Source of the DNA: Hamiltosporidium magnivora
Lineage: Eukaryota; Microsporidia; Dubosqiidae
Direction: 5' to 3'
DNA length: 16,628 nt
Assembly: GCA_004325065.1 (NCBI GenBank)
Contig: PITI01000216.1
Span: forward strand, 1-16,628
Made by a program: the position numbers and the translations under genes. This document shows positions 1 through 10,400 of this stretch, in pieces (the first letter of the stretch is position 1; every line of letters begins with the position of its first letter). The notes below the pieces were generated by a model. That model searched no databases and was not told where the DNA came from. It saw only the letters and a program-made list of their open reading frames with translations.

Positions 1-36
1 AAACATTACATTTTGTAGTTATGTATTTAATATTTT

Positions 37-48
37 ATTCCTAGGAAT
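37..48. repeat. 12-bp perfect palindrome ATTCCTAGGAAT
   Basis: A perfect self-complementary 12-mer near the left edge, without a loop. Nothing else nearby suggests a function. It is recorded because a second 12-bp palindrome lies only 155 bp away. Confidence 0.5.
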
Positions 49-202
49 ACATATTGACTCGGTTAACAATATTTACTAAAAATCGATGACCTTAAAAGCG
101 TATAAATAGTAGGAAGAATAGTAAATCTCTTATTAGAAATTCAAAGGGTCAACTGAAAAAACTAGCAGGTTGTTGAATAATAAAATAATCACTATAAAAC
201 GC

Positions 203-214
203 TTTGGCGCCAAA
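203..214. promoter_or_regulatory. Perfect E2F-type palindrome TTTGGCGCCAAA
   Basis: A 12-bp perfect palindrome identical to the symmetric E2F/DP consensus (TTTSGCGCSAAA), embedded in DNA that otherwise has almost no CpG or GC runs. No gene start is seen within the next 2 kb on the plus strand; a minus-strand target to the left would lie outside the window. Chance occurrence is possible and function is unproven. Confidence 0.35.
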
Positions 215-509
215 TAAAATTAAAACAAAATAGTATAATTATATTTTCGACATATATTTTGCCCATAATTTCTTGCGTATTGGCATTATCCGTGAATTTT
301 TATGTAAGATAATCTCTAATAGTATAAACACAAACTTTCTGAATATTTATAGTTTTTCGAATCTAACTTTCATATTAAACGGCATAATTTTGTAAGTTTA
401 ATAATATAGAAACATTGAACGGTTTTTTGTAGCTTAAGTATAAATAAATTATTTCTTAGATTTAAATTTTAGTCATCTATAATTTTATAAAAACTATTAT
501 TTAGGCCAA

Positions 510-534
510 AAACATTTATTTATTTTAAATGTTT
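510..534. repeat. 8-bp inverted repeat AAACATTT/AAATGTTT
   Basis: The arms at 510-517 and 527-534 are perfect complements around a 9-base AT loop. It lies just upstream of a short non-conserved open frame. Such hairpins are expected by chance in DNA of this composition. Confidence 0.4.
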
Positions 535-1660
535 GTAATAAAATCATGAGTATTTACCTAATAGATTCACAACCTAAGGTATTTCCTAAAGGATTGGATT
601 TTTTTTTCTTGTCGCCTTGTGATTTAAGGCTCATGCATTTGATAATAGTGTATTATAAAATTGCTTGGGTTTTCGATAATACTTATTCTAGCAGATTTAA
701 TTTGTACAGACTAGTAAATTTATATCATATGTTGATTGTTTGCTCTATTTACAGTATTACTCTGTAGTTTTTCTCTTTAATTTCCTCTTCTCAAAGATTT
801 TTTCGTAAATTTTGTAAAATTCATAATTTTCGACTTGTGTAATTTTTAAAATTCTACTTCATTCTATATTTTAGCATCGTTTTTTTCCTCCCTATTCTTC
901 TTGTCTAGATTATTATACCTCTTGAATAAAATAGTTTTCATGAATAGGTCAAGGATTGCCACTTTCTCTTATTTAAAATTCTTAGGCTTTTTCGTTATAT
1001 CGGTTAGATTTTTAAGCTTGCATAAGAAACTAAATTTCACTTATATATATTCAGAAAGGCTATTAAGGATTCAAAAAGCAAGTGCATCTAAAATTTTTTA
1101 TACTTGTCCAAACATTATAACATATTTCTCAAAACTTTCCAAACCAAATATCTTCCTTAAGAAAAAAAAATTTCTAAATCTTTATTTAGATTTGCATTAT
1201 AGCATGTCACGTTCTGTAAATTTTATAACTGTAAGCAACAGATAAAAATTAAATGTCTTTAAAAAATATTTTTTTCTATTAACAATGTAATTTATCTAGA
1301 TTGTACTTTGTAAATAGAGACATAGTTCTTTGTTTATTAATTAAGTTTTCGTTTTATTTAAATATCTTCTTAAAACCTACCACAGGCCTTCATAATTCTT
1401 TTTATCACTCATAGTTTTTAGTTTTTATAGATATTACTATTTTTATTGTAAGAACCTTGAAATTATATATTATTTATATACGCTAAACAAAATATATAGA
1501 TTATTGGTAATTTAATGTGCAGTTTTTTTAATACGATTTATGATTTTTATTTATTTTTTTTGCAATTAAATTATTTTAAGTGTGAAAAATGTGTTAGTAA
1601 CCACAATAAATATAATTTTTTTTCATTTTTCAAATATTTTACCCAAGATTTTACCCTTTA

Positions 1661-1714
1661 GGAAGACGTTGATGGTTTGTTTGGTGTTCGATTCAAACGC
1701 CGTCTGCTTCTTCC
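1661..1714 (+). other. Compact GC-richer hairpin with B-box-like loop
   Basis: In AT-rich spacer, GGAAGACG near the 5' end can pair with CGTC and TTCC/TCTTCC near the 3' end (1701-1714), enclosing an inner GTTTG...CAAAC stem. The inner loop carries TGTTCGATTC, close to the RNA polymerase III B box (GTTCGANTC), and a T run follows (1717-1720). No A box or complete tRNA cloverleaf can be drawn. It could be a decayed tRNA, the end of a tRNA-derived element, or a chance fold. Confidence 0.35.
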
Positions 1715-2259
1715 GATTTTATAATTTTTAAACTAAAAATTATTTAAAGAAACAATAAAATAAAATTATGTTCCTACTTTCAAAGCATATTTTTTTTCTT
1801 GTTTTAAGTTTTTCATTGGTATCTAAAAATTGAAACAATACTTAATTTTCCTGTCTATTTCATATATATAATCATATACAGCGACACACATGAAATTATC
1901 ATAATTAGAAGACATTTTTTTTTATTAGTCTTATTCATAAAAAGAAGATTTCCGATTTTAATTTCGCAATTAAACGATAATTTTCGTCTTAATCATAATA
2001 TATAAATTTAAAAATAAAATAATTTTTTGCAAGATTCTTAGTACAACAGTCGAATTAGTTTTTGATAAAAAAAATATTCAATTTATGAATGTAAGAAGAA
2101 TAAAATGCACAAAAACTTGGGAGGAAAATTCAATGAAAATATTTCAATCTATATTTTACAGGCAATTTATATAAAGGCAATTTGGCATCTTTTTGATATT
2201 TTATTATTAAAAAACATGAAGGTTGTATATCAAAATATAAGAGCACAAACAAAAATCTA

Positions 2260-2698
2260 CGCCCGACAGAAAACATGCGCATTTAAGCACAAAATGTCAA
2301 ATAGGAGAGTTTTGTTGTTTAAAAAAACTTTCGTTGTAGACATTTCCTGCTGTGCGCCTGTTTTCTTTACGGTACTTGGATAAGTCAGATTATCATCTGG
2401 GTTTGCACCAAAACCTACTATAATTGCTTCCTAGTTCTTGGATAACATTCTTGCACAATCTCATTTGAACATCTCAAAGAATGAATTTTTTCGGCCAGAA
2501 AATATTTTAACTATGCCTTGAAAATTCTTTTCTGGACTAATTTTATTTAAGATTTTATGTTTGTTATCTAAAGTACCAAAATCGGCATATAAATTCTAAA
2601 AACCAATATCGTGGTATTTATTCGGTTAGTACCCCTTCCTTCGACATCTGAGACTCAAACTCTTCCTTTTCACGCTTTTTAAAGGCAAAATATATTGA
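2260..2698 (-). pseudogene. Second Ty3/gypsy-type pol relic: RT N-terminus and RNase H fragment
   Basis: Downstream of the integrase relic on the same strand, pol motifs start again. At 2698-2621 EKEEFESQMSKEGVLTE fits the RT entry 'EFexQm.keGvI.eS'. At 2595-2464 an open frame with DFGTLDNKHKILNK and then VKIFSGRKNSFF fits the next RT block ('cvDfR.LN..T ... i..il..l.ga..Fs'). At 2430-2260 a 57-codon open frame contains NLTYPSTVKKTGA and FLNNKTLLFDI, resembling the RNase H 'nY..tEKE.LA ... yl..r.f.l.tDh' segment. The RT palm with its YxDD box is missing between the last two islands, so this copy has a large internal deletion. The identification rests on short motifs in order; no catalytic residue set is intact. 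Confidence 0.5.
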
Positions 2699-3232
2699 TT
2701 AGTGTTCAAGAATTATAGATCCTATCGTTTGTATTGCTTGTTGAATCTTCTTTTTTTTACATGTATTATGCCGTTTTCCTCTTTCTGATTCTCGAAAAAA
2801 CATTATAACCCGCAGTCAAACTCATTTCGTATATAAGGACAAGAATATCAAATGGCTCAATGACATTTTACTCTCTTTTGTTTTATTGAAATCAAAAAAT
2901 GGATTAGATATCGAGGTCGGGTATTTTAAACAGCTATCAAACAAAAATACATCTTTCTACTATGTTGAGATATTTGTATGTTAACCGGTTCTTTGTGGCG
3001 AATTATTCTATCTACAAATTGTAAAGTGTTTTTATATTATAATATTATTTTAAAGTCTTCTTCATGATTTATATTTTGCAGACGCCTTAAAGTAGAAAAC
3101 TTTAAAGACATAATTTAAATTTTATAGAAATATGCTCTCATACATTGTACAATTTATAAGAAAATAAACAGCTCTATTTTTCTCATTCATATTTAGAATA
3201 AAACATAAGATTTCTGACTATTTTCAGCTTTA
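2699..3232. other. Spacer between the two pol relics, nothing recognised
   Basis: About 530 bases separate the integrase relic from the RT relic. The minus strand has a 36-codon stop-free stretch (3036-2929, with VDRIIRHKEPVNIQIS) that I cannot assign. It may be the integrase C-terminus of the upstream element or the protease/gag end of the downstream one. No LTR-like duplicate is visible. Confidence 0.4.
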
Positions 3233-3839
3233 ATTCTTTTCTGGCTTGTTATAGAGCATATTTTCAATATTTTGATTGAAACGTTCGGCCGGCTCTGAAT
3301 TTGAGAGTATCCGAGGAACATGTACTATCTTAAACCCGATCATATTCTAGATAACTATTTAATGGTGTCATAAGCTAATTCTCTGCCATTGTAATTTTGC
3401 AAAATAGTAAGCGCACCTCAAATGATAAATATATACAAAAGTACATAAGCTACTTATTCGGGACTTTATTTTTAGAGGTTAAAGTTAAATATATTTTGTA
3501 AATATAATTTTGGTTTATTCGAACGACTTTATACTGATCTTCGAATTGTAGATGGATTTGCTTATATAACATTGTCATCTTTAATTCATTTATTCGCAAG
3601 TTTATTTCCGGATATTTTCCTTTTTTGATTAACTATATTTTTTTATCAATAGAGCACATAATTGTAAAAGGATTACTACCATTTCTCTTTTGAAGTTTTT
3701 AATACCATGAATTTATTTCCTTTTCCAATTCGTCTCAACCATAGTGTCTAATTGTAGCATATGCATCAAGGCGAATCTGAAATATCTCTTCCCGATGTAC
3801 ATTAAGCACAAGCACCCTCTTACCTTTATTTATAATAAT
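3233..3839 (-). pseudogene. Ty3/gypsy-type integrase relic (HHCC zinc region plus DDE core)
   Basis: One minus-strand frame runs from 3839 to 3453 with only three in-frame stops (near 3736, 3700 and 3634). It contains an eroded integrase zinc-binding pattern, Y-x4-H-x29-C-x2-D, where the family has H-x(3-7)-H-x(23-32)-C-x2-C. A start like GKRVLVLNVHREEIF precedes it and a GxDELEKEI helix follows the His. Further on is YKVVRINQNYIYKI, as expected before the second catalytic Asp. After a frameshift, LQNYNGREL (3405-3379) fits the LQSDNGxEF catalytic motif with Asp replaced by Tyr. Another shift leads to EPAERFNQNIENML (3292-3251), which fits the catalytic-Glu helix. The two catalytic positions lie 107 bases apart, one short of the 108 expected for D(35)E. 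The gene is dead. Confidence is high for integrase and lower for the exact family. Confidence 0.8.
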
Positions 3840-3844
3840 AATTA

Positions 3845-4415
3845 AATTTTACTCCTCTCAAAATTGATCATGTCGAACTTGATTGCCTCCGCAAAATATT
3901 TGAGTTTTTTTGGATAATAATTTTCTATAAAGGCTTTAACCATATCAGTAGCTTCAAATATTGTTGTTTCGGGAGAATTTATGTATTCTGATCTAGATAA
4001 GCATCTTTATTCAGTCGAGGTTGAAACGAGGCCCAATATGTTCACATATATTAAAATCAAATGCTATGTGTAAATTATCACGAAAATAACGTGCCTTTTA
4101 TCAAGAAGCAACTCGAAAGAATTTTTAACTCGATGAAGTAACGGGTTGTACAAGCTACGGGACGAAAATGTTGTCTAATTAATCAGTGAATTTTGCACTT
4201 CACGCAAATCGCTAAATTGATGTTGATTTATTTAAATCACTACAAATTGTAGAGGTATTAATAATGATCGGGTAGTTTAATAAAGTATTCTAAATTGTAT
4301 TAAAAATTTTAAATCGCTTAATTATATTCGGCTTTATATATAATTTTCGGGCAGATGAAAAGTGCGCAATTATCTAAATTGTTCCTAAAAAGAATATACT
4401 TCTAGCAGAAAGCAT
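3845..4415 (-). pseudogene. RT end, RNase H and tether relic of the same Ty3/gypsy-type pol
   Basis: Directly 5' (minus sense) of the integrase relic, short in-frame islands follow the Ty3/gypsy order. At 4415-4293 is an RS-IFFLG ... FSSARKLY stretch, like the 'LRxFLG..FS..A.pLY' RT-RNase H connection. At 4221-4135 is ICVKC followed by LIRQHFRPVACTTRYF, like the RNase H start (TDAS..G..L.Q...RPVA..SR) with the acidic residue lost. At 4129-4067 is FELLLDKRHVIFV, like the strand before TDH. At 4079-4014 is FDFNICEHIGPRFN, then CLSRSEY (from 4003), like the RNase H tail '.FDf.I.hi.G..N..AD.LSR'. The LSR island opens a 54-codon stop-free tether (4006-3845) leading to the zinc region. Pieces of RNase H are missing, so internal deletions have occurred. 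Each island alone is weak; their collinear order is the evidence. Confidence 0.6.
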
Positions 4416-7400
4416 ATTTTATAAGCGTATTCGCAGAGACATATTATTATGAAAAATATGTATAAATTAAAATTTACAAAAAACAACAACAGGTGTAGTA
4501 AAGGGCGTATAAAGATATACATAGTTAGCTTAGTCATCCAAAATACTTCAAATAGCATTATAAGAACATAAGAAAATACAAAATATGGCCATGTTTTGTC
4601 ATTTAACAACACTTATAAATTTAAATCGTCTAAAAACGAGTTTAAATTCTCTTAATGAAGCGTCATAAACTAGATCTTTTTTTTGCTTCGGGTTTCATTA
4701 TTCACGCTACATCAACGTAACACACAGCCAATATTACGTGAATCGGATATTCAGCATATACAACATACAATTAAAATTATATCGGTGCAAGATATAATTT
4801 TACATTGTGAATGTTATCTGTTATTTATAATAGAAATGTTTCAATATAAAAGAGGTATTTTTGCAATTATATTCAGTATAGTCATCATGTTTGAAAATAA
4901 AGAACAATTTTCTGCTTTTGTGCCAATTTTTTTTGAGTAGAATTTAATATTTCGTTATTTTTTTACTTAATTTTAATATAGAAATCGTTTTTAATTTAAA
5001 ACTTCTTAGATAATACAAATACGAGCAGTTTGTTTATAGTTTAAAATAAATTCTCGGATTTTTTTTAGTTATTAATAAGTTTTAAAAATTTAAAATTTAC
5101 GCATAAAATTGTTAAGTAAATATAATGTAAACACAATATATCGAAAGTATATTTTGAAAAGTGTATAGTTAATTTCATTTGTATAAACAGGCATTTGGCA
5201 GTAGTTTTAATGTAAATATTATGAAAATTTGAAATCTCTTTTTGGATGAATTTTCGGATGTAAAGCGAAGAAGATAGAATGTAATGATACAAAATGTCTG
5301 CATTTTCAAGCAATTCCAGGAACATAACTCACCTGATAAACAATAAGCATATATCCAATGAAATTTAATATGATATATCAAAAAAATCAGAGAATACATC
5401 ACAAAACAAAAGAAATTTATATACCTTTTAAAATATCAATTTGCAATTTAATTTTTTTAAATAAATGTATAATTTAACGCGAATTTTCGTCGGAAATTAA
5501 AAAACCATTGAAAACACACATTCTAAGATTCTAAACCAAATCTTCTGATTTTGAACGTGATAAATCTTTTTGGAAAACTAACTATATGGTTAAAAAAATT
5601 CTCTAAATATAGAGCAATTTCACCTATAGCCTTAATTTCCAGGCTTATTTGTTGCAAAAGAAACAAGGATTATAAAATAGCAAAAAATCTGTTAGATTTC
5701 GGCCTACGATATAGAATTATAAAAGAATAATAGTTTTTTTAAAACCTGAAAATATTTTTCGTTGAAAACGATACATACAAGAAAAGTGTATATTTATTCA
5801 TTTTTTTGAAAAAAATTACTTTCTTTCGAAAATCTTAAAGCACATATGCTAAACAGCGTCACAACTAGAACGTTTCCCGCTTTTTTAAAGTTGAATGTAA
5901 AAATTCGTAATGTTTTTTATACTCCAGAGCAAGTAATATGTTCTTATGAACTTTCTTTGTTAGAGAAGAGCAGAATAAAATTTATAATTGGCAAATTCGA
6001 AAGAAAGAACGAACTTAGATAAATTTAACCAAATTGATTATTTTCCGATAGATAAATATTTTTATTAGTCTATCAACGCAATAACACAGATATTCTAACG
6101 GCCAGCTATAAAAACATCATATTTTTCTATACGCTTGAACTAATAATCAAATATGTTCCAAAAAAATTAAAATTTTAATGTAATTGACAAGACAAATATT
6201 ATAACTTAAGCTTAACACTAGATCATTTACATTTTTTGTGAATTTATATATTCTAAAAAAAATATTACAGTTTTCATAAACATGCTTGGTTAAGTCATAT
6301 AATTTTAAAAAGTTTGTATCTCGGAATCTTAATTAATATCATTTTAAAATTAAAATACAAAAAATGCCAAAAGTAGATTTTCAAAAAAAAAAGATTTTTG
6401 TCAAATATTTTTTCTTCTTCCGTATTTATAGAAATCAGTTGAAGCAAAATACCTCGCCTGTGTAAAAATATGAAATATAATCCTGACTTAATTTTTGAAG
6501 CCCAATTTTTCGAGATCCTATTTCAAATCTAAATAATCCTATTTTTTAGATTTCATGATTTTTTTTATCAAATAACTCAAAACCAATAATAATATGTGAC
6601 ATTTTATTGCGGTTCGGATTCTCTTAAAAAAATATTATTAATATACTGCCTAGCCATCATAAATATTTGATATAAATTTAATATTCATTTAACTTTATTA
6701 ATAAATTACACATTACATCTAAATATATAGACAACTATATTTATAAAGATTTTGATTCTAAATAAGATATAGAAATATCAATATCTAAGCATTGTTTCAA
6801 TATTTTTTGTACATATTGAATAAAATCTTTGAAATGAATGAAATGGCAAATAAACTATAGAAATAGACATGATGTGTAAAGTATACTGCTTCTAGAAACA
6901 CAAATATTCCACCTGATTTAAACATAGTATTAAAGGGTAGAGTTTTCAATTCAATAAGTAATATTCTTTGCTTTTTACTTATTTACTTTTTTTCTCATAC
7001 TTTTACTGCTTATATGAAAGACTTGTATTTCAGATAACAAATTCTTTTCATTTGAAAACATAAATTAAAATAACTACAAATTCGATTTAATCTTAATTTA
7101 ATGGTACCTTAAAGATCATAAGAACCGTAAAAGCATTCTAAATTTAAAAAAAATATGACTATAGCTTTTCTATAACAGTAAAATTTATTTTACACAAATA
7201 TTTGAATATAAAGTCATAAAATGATTTAGATGCTTCGTCTGAAAATAGAATCCGTTTTCTTAATTTTCTCTATTCTCTTTAAATTTTCATAATATTTAAT
7301 TTTTAAAATCAACACTTTATTTTAGAAACTGTTTAATACTTGTCCCGCATCATTCATTACACTACCACCTTAAGCAATTCTACTCAATCAAAGGAAAGTT

Positions 7401-10400
7401 GAAAGTGTCATTTTCATCTCCTTGAAAATACTCTTTTTATGTAGATATTTTTTTGTAAATAGTTAAAAAATTACCTTTTTTAACAACCTATACCTATGTA
7501 TTTTCTATTTCAAATTTACATCTAAAATACTGTATTAAAGACTCTAATATGATAAAAAAGATAACTTTAATTCTATTGGGTTGTAGAAATCTCTGTAAAT
7601 GTGCTTGATTAATAAAATCAGTACATTGAAATAACTAATATTTATTTAATAACAATATAAAACACAAATTCTTCTTGTTCCATTTATAAATATCACTTTA
7701 TAATTTTAACACATACATTTTGGCTGAGACCATAATTTAAACAAAATTTTATTTCATACTATGTTGTAATTTTTTTGAATTTACGTTTACATATTCGTAA
7801 GAATAACATGTATTAAAAAATAGGGAAAATAATTGGTTTTTTATATTTCTTACCAAGACTTTGGTATAAAGTGTGATCTGTATATTATAAGACTTAATAC
7901 GTAGATATACCAAGGTTTTCTGATAGGAAACAGCCACCGTATTTACTGAAATAACGAATTCATATTCTTTGACTTCAGCTTAATTAAAAATGACGAAAAC
8001 CTCTTGATTTCGTTTACCTCGATACTCATTCAACAATTTTAGTTGAAACTATTAATTTCTACAAAAAAATTAAAAAGTGTGTGTTTTTAAGAAGAAATAA
8101 AGATTCATCAGATACTAACTGCATTTATTCTTTCATCTGATAATATCATGAAATTGTATGCTATATTATATTTTTAAATTCAAATTATGTGCTGAAACAC
8201 GAAATAAAAACATTTTGATCTTACTTTGATATTGAAATAGTAATTAGTACCGCATCGTAAAATATTCTGCGCTTAAACGTTTTATAGCGTATAAAAATAG
8301 TAACTTCGACTCTTAATTCTCAAGACAGAATCAGAAGTCGCTGTTACTACTAAAAAAAATATCACTAAAATAAATTTAAATATTTTTACGAAATTATATT
8401 TACAGTGGTTTTATTCTTTTTTTGGAATAATTTAAATCAAAAATTGCCATATAAAGATATCATAATGAATAATTTTTATAAAAAAATAAATGATTTTTTC
8501 TGTATCTCTTGTGGGTCGGAAAGAAATTATATAAGTAAGAAAAATGGCAATTAAAATGGGAAGAAAGCTCCGAATAGAACCAAGCAAACACAAAAGGAAT
8601 TGTTAAAGTTTTTTAGCATAAAGTCTAGGAGGAATTAATATTTTTTCTAAAATGTAAAGACTTTATATTTTAAAATTTACGTTAAATACTAATCTTTATA
8701 AAATTCTCAAGAAAGATTCTTGGTAGATTATGTTTTTTTTATTTCGTTCTGGTAGCTTTGCAGTAGTAATAATTTCTAAAATGCTCTCATATTTAGAAAT
8801 AAATTCTACTTAACTCTAAAAATGAATCCAAAAAGCTTCGAATTATTTTATTTAATGAAATTTCTTATACTTAGAATAATTCTTTTGTTCTGAAGAGTTT
8901 TAGAATAAGAATGAAATTATATAGAAGTTGTTTTTCTGTGTAGATAAAAACCTGATATATAATAAAAACAGAAATGAGAAAAATAGAAGTAAAAGATTCA
9001 AAAAAAGAAATACACTGTCTGTTTCACACGTAAAAGTTTTGTATGATCTTAGAAAGTTTTTTTAATTGTAAATTTGATATATTATAGATAATTACATAAA
9101 AAAATAAAAACAGATTCTCAACCTATAAACATCTTAGTAGCTAAAAAACTTAAAATAGATTTATAAAACATCTAGAAGTGCATCAATATAAGTAATCAAG
9201 CATGTCTGCAAAACCAAGGGCATTAAATCTATCAAACGTTTTTGTATACGATGATATGATAAGATGCTAAGCAATGACAGATTATCTGTTTGTTTCAAAA
9301 TAAAGAAAACGTAATATGCAACGTATTAATATAGCTATTTTTTATTATATTTTTTATTATATTTTCTACATAAAAGCTTGTTATTTAAAAAAGCAGTAAA
9401 TATTATTTGAGTTATGTTTGATTTCACCTAAAAACAAAAATAATTTATTAAGAAAACGAAGAAAAAAACATAATTTCAGAAATTTTTGTTTTCAATTTTT
9501 TGCGTTAAAATTCTAGAGTTATTTACATCAATAAAGATATTTATGTCCTTTCCATTTCGATAGCTTAGAAAATCATCTTAACAAGCTAATATTAGTATAT
9601 TGATAATAAATAGAAAAAAAATGATGATAAATTAGTTTAGAGAAATAAATTAAATTATTTTCGTTAAGAAAATAAAATAACACCCAGTAGAGATAATTTC
9701 TGGTTATGTACTTTTATTTGTCAAAAATATACGCTTAATAGCAAATTCAATACTTAAAATTGGATTTATTTAGAATATTTCTAATAAAATATTACCATAT
9801 TATGTCTCTTTACACATTCTTCAAGTATTTTAAAGCTATTTGTTCTAAAATACTTTTTGGGTTGATTGCTTTGTAGTAGATGGATAGATTAACTTTAGAA
9901 ATAATTCATAACAAAATACATTAGAAGTGATACCCTATGTATTTTTAATCGTTATATTTTTACATTTAAAAGTATTTAAATTGTAAAATAAAACAGACGA
10001 AGTTTTCTTTTCGAATAAGATTCGCTTTTGTGATTCAAATCTAAAAAGTTTAAAAATAACGGCTTGTTTAACGATATATTGTTGATAAAATTTAAATGAT
10101 TTATAGTTCAACTAGGGTGTAGGTAGATAAGCTGATAGGCGAAATAAATTTGTATTTTCTTCTACAAAGGTTCACTAAGATTTTTTTGTTGGTAATTCGA
10201 CCATACGTTTTTTAAATAGCAATTTCATACCTTTGTCAAAACCCACATAGCAATTGCGTATATATAAAATTGAGAGAAAATACTTTGCATTCCTTACATT
10301 ATTGATTTCATACTATGTTTTTTTTAATACAGAAATATAAATTTAAGACCGAGTATCATGTAGAACAGGCTTAATATTTCTATTTTTGCTTTTCATGTAT

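Larger units (their letters stand above)
1..2259. other. AT-rich spacer, no supported gene
   Basis: Short open frames occur here, for example 546-767 and 901-1245 on the plus strand. They have AT-driven Phe/Tyr/Leu/Asn composition, no recognisable domain, and no CCC or GGG motif that marks a start. I see no tRNA or rRNA. The plus strand is T-rich. The final part (about 2100-2259, minus sense) may hold unrecognisable tail sequence of the downstream pol relic. Confidence 0.6.

Noticed and set aside
546..767. 73-codon plus-strand open frame
   Set aside because: Composition follows the AT-rich DNA, there is no recognisable motif, and no CCC/GGG start signal precedes it.
901..1245. 114-codon plus-strand open frame, longest outside the condensin gene
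   Set aside because: It opens with a non-ATG codon (TTG), has a Lys/Phe/Ser/Leu-rich sequence without a domain, and shows no start motif. A frame of this length can arise by chance in this much DNA.
2105..2383. 92-codon plus-strand open frame
   Set aside because: It largely overlaps, on the opposite strand, the RNase H-like island of the second pol relic, which gives a better explanation of the coding-like composition.
4500..4560. SILDD on the minus strand as a possible YxDD box of reverse transcriptase
   Set aside because: It is about 35 codons closer to the FLG motif than intact elements allow, and the flanking residues do not match RT. It was left out of the pol relic.
5322..5336. CAGGTGAGT on the minus strand, like a perfect 5' splice site inside two overlapping small frames
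   Set aside because: No matching branch/acceptor signal or conserved protein on either side. A single 9-mer match is not enough for an intron.
6609..6625. GGTTCGGATTC, like a tRNA B box
   Set aside because: The flanking bases cannot form a T stem and there is no acceptor stem or A box.
9338..9365. Tandem ttttttattata units
   Set aside because: Only about two copies of an AT-only 12-mer, expected at this base composition.
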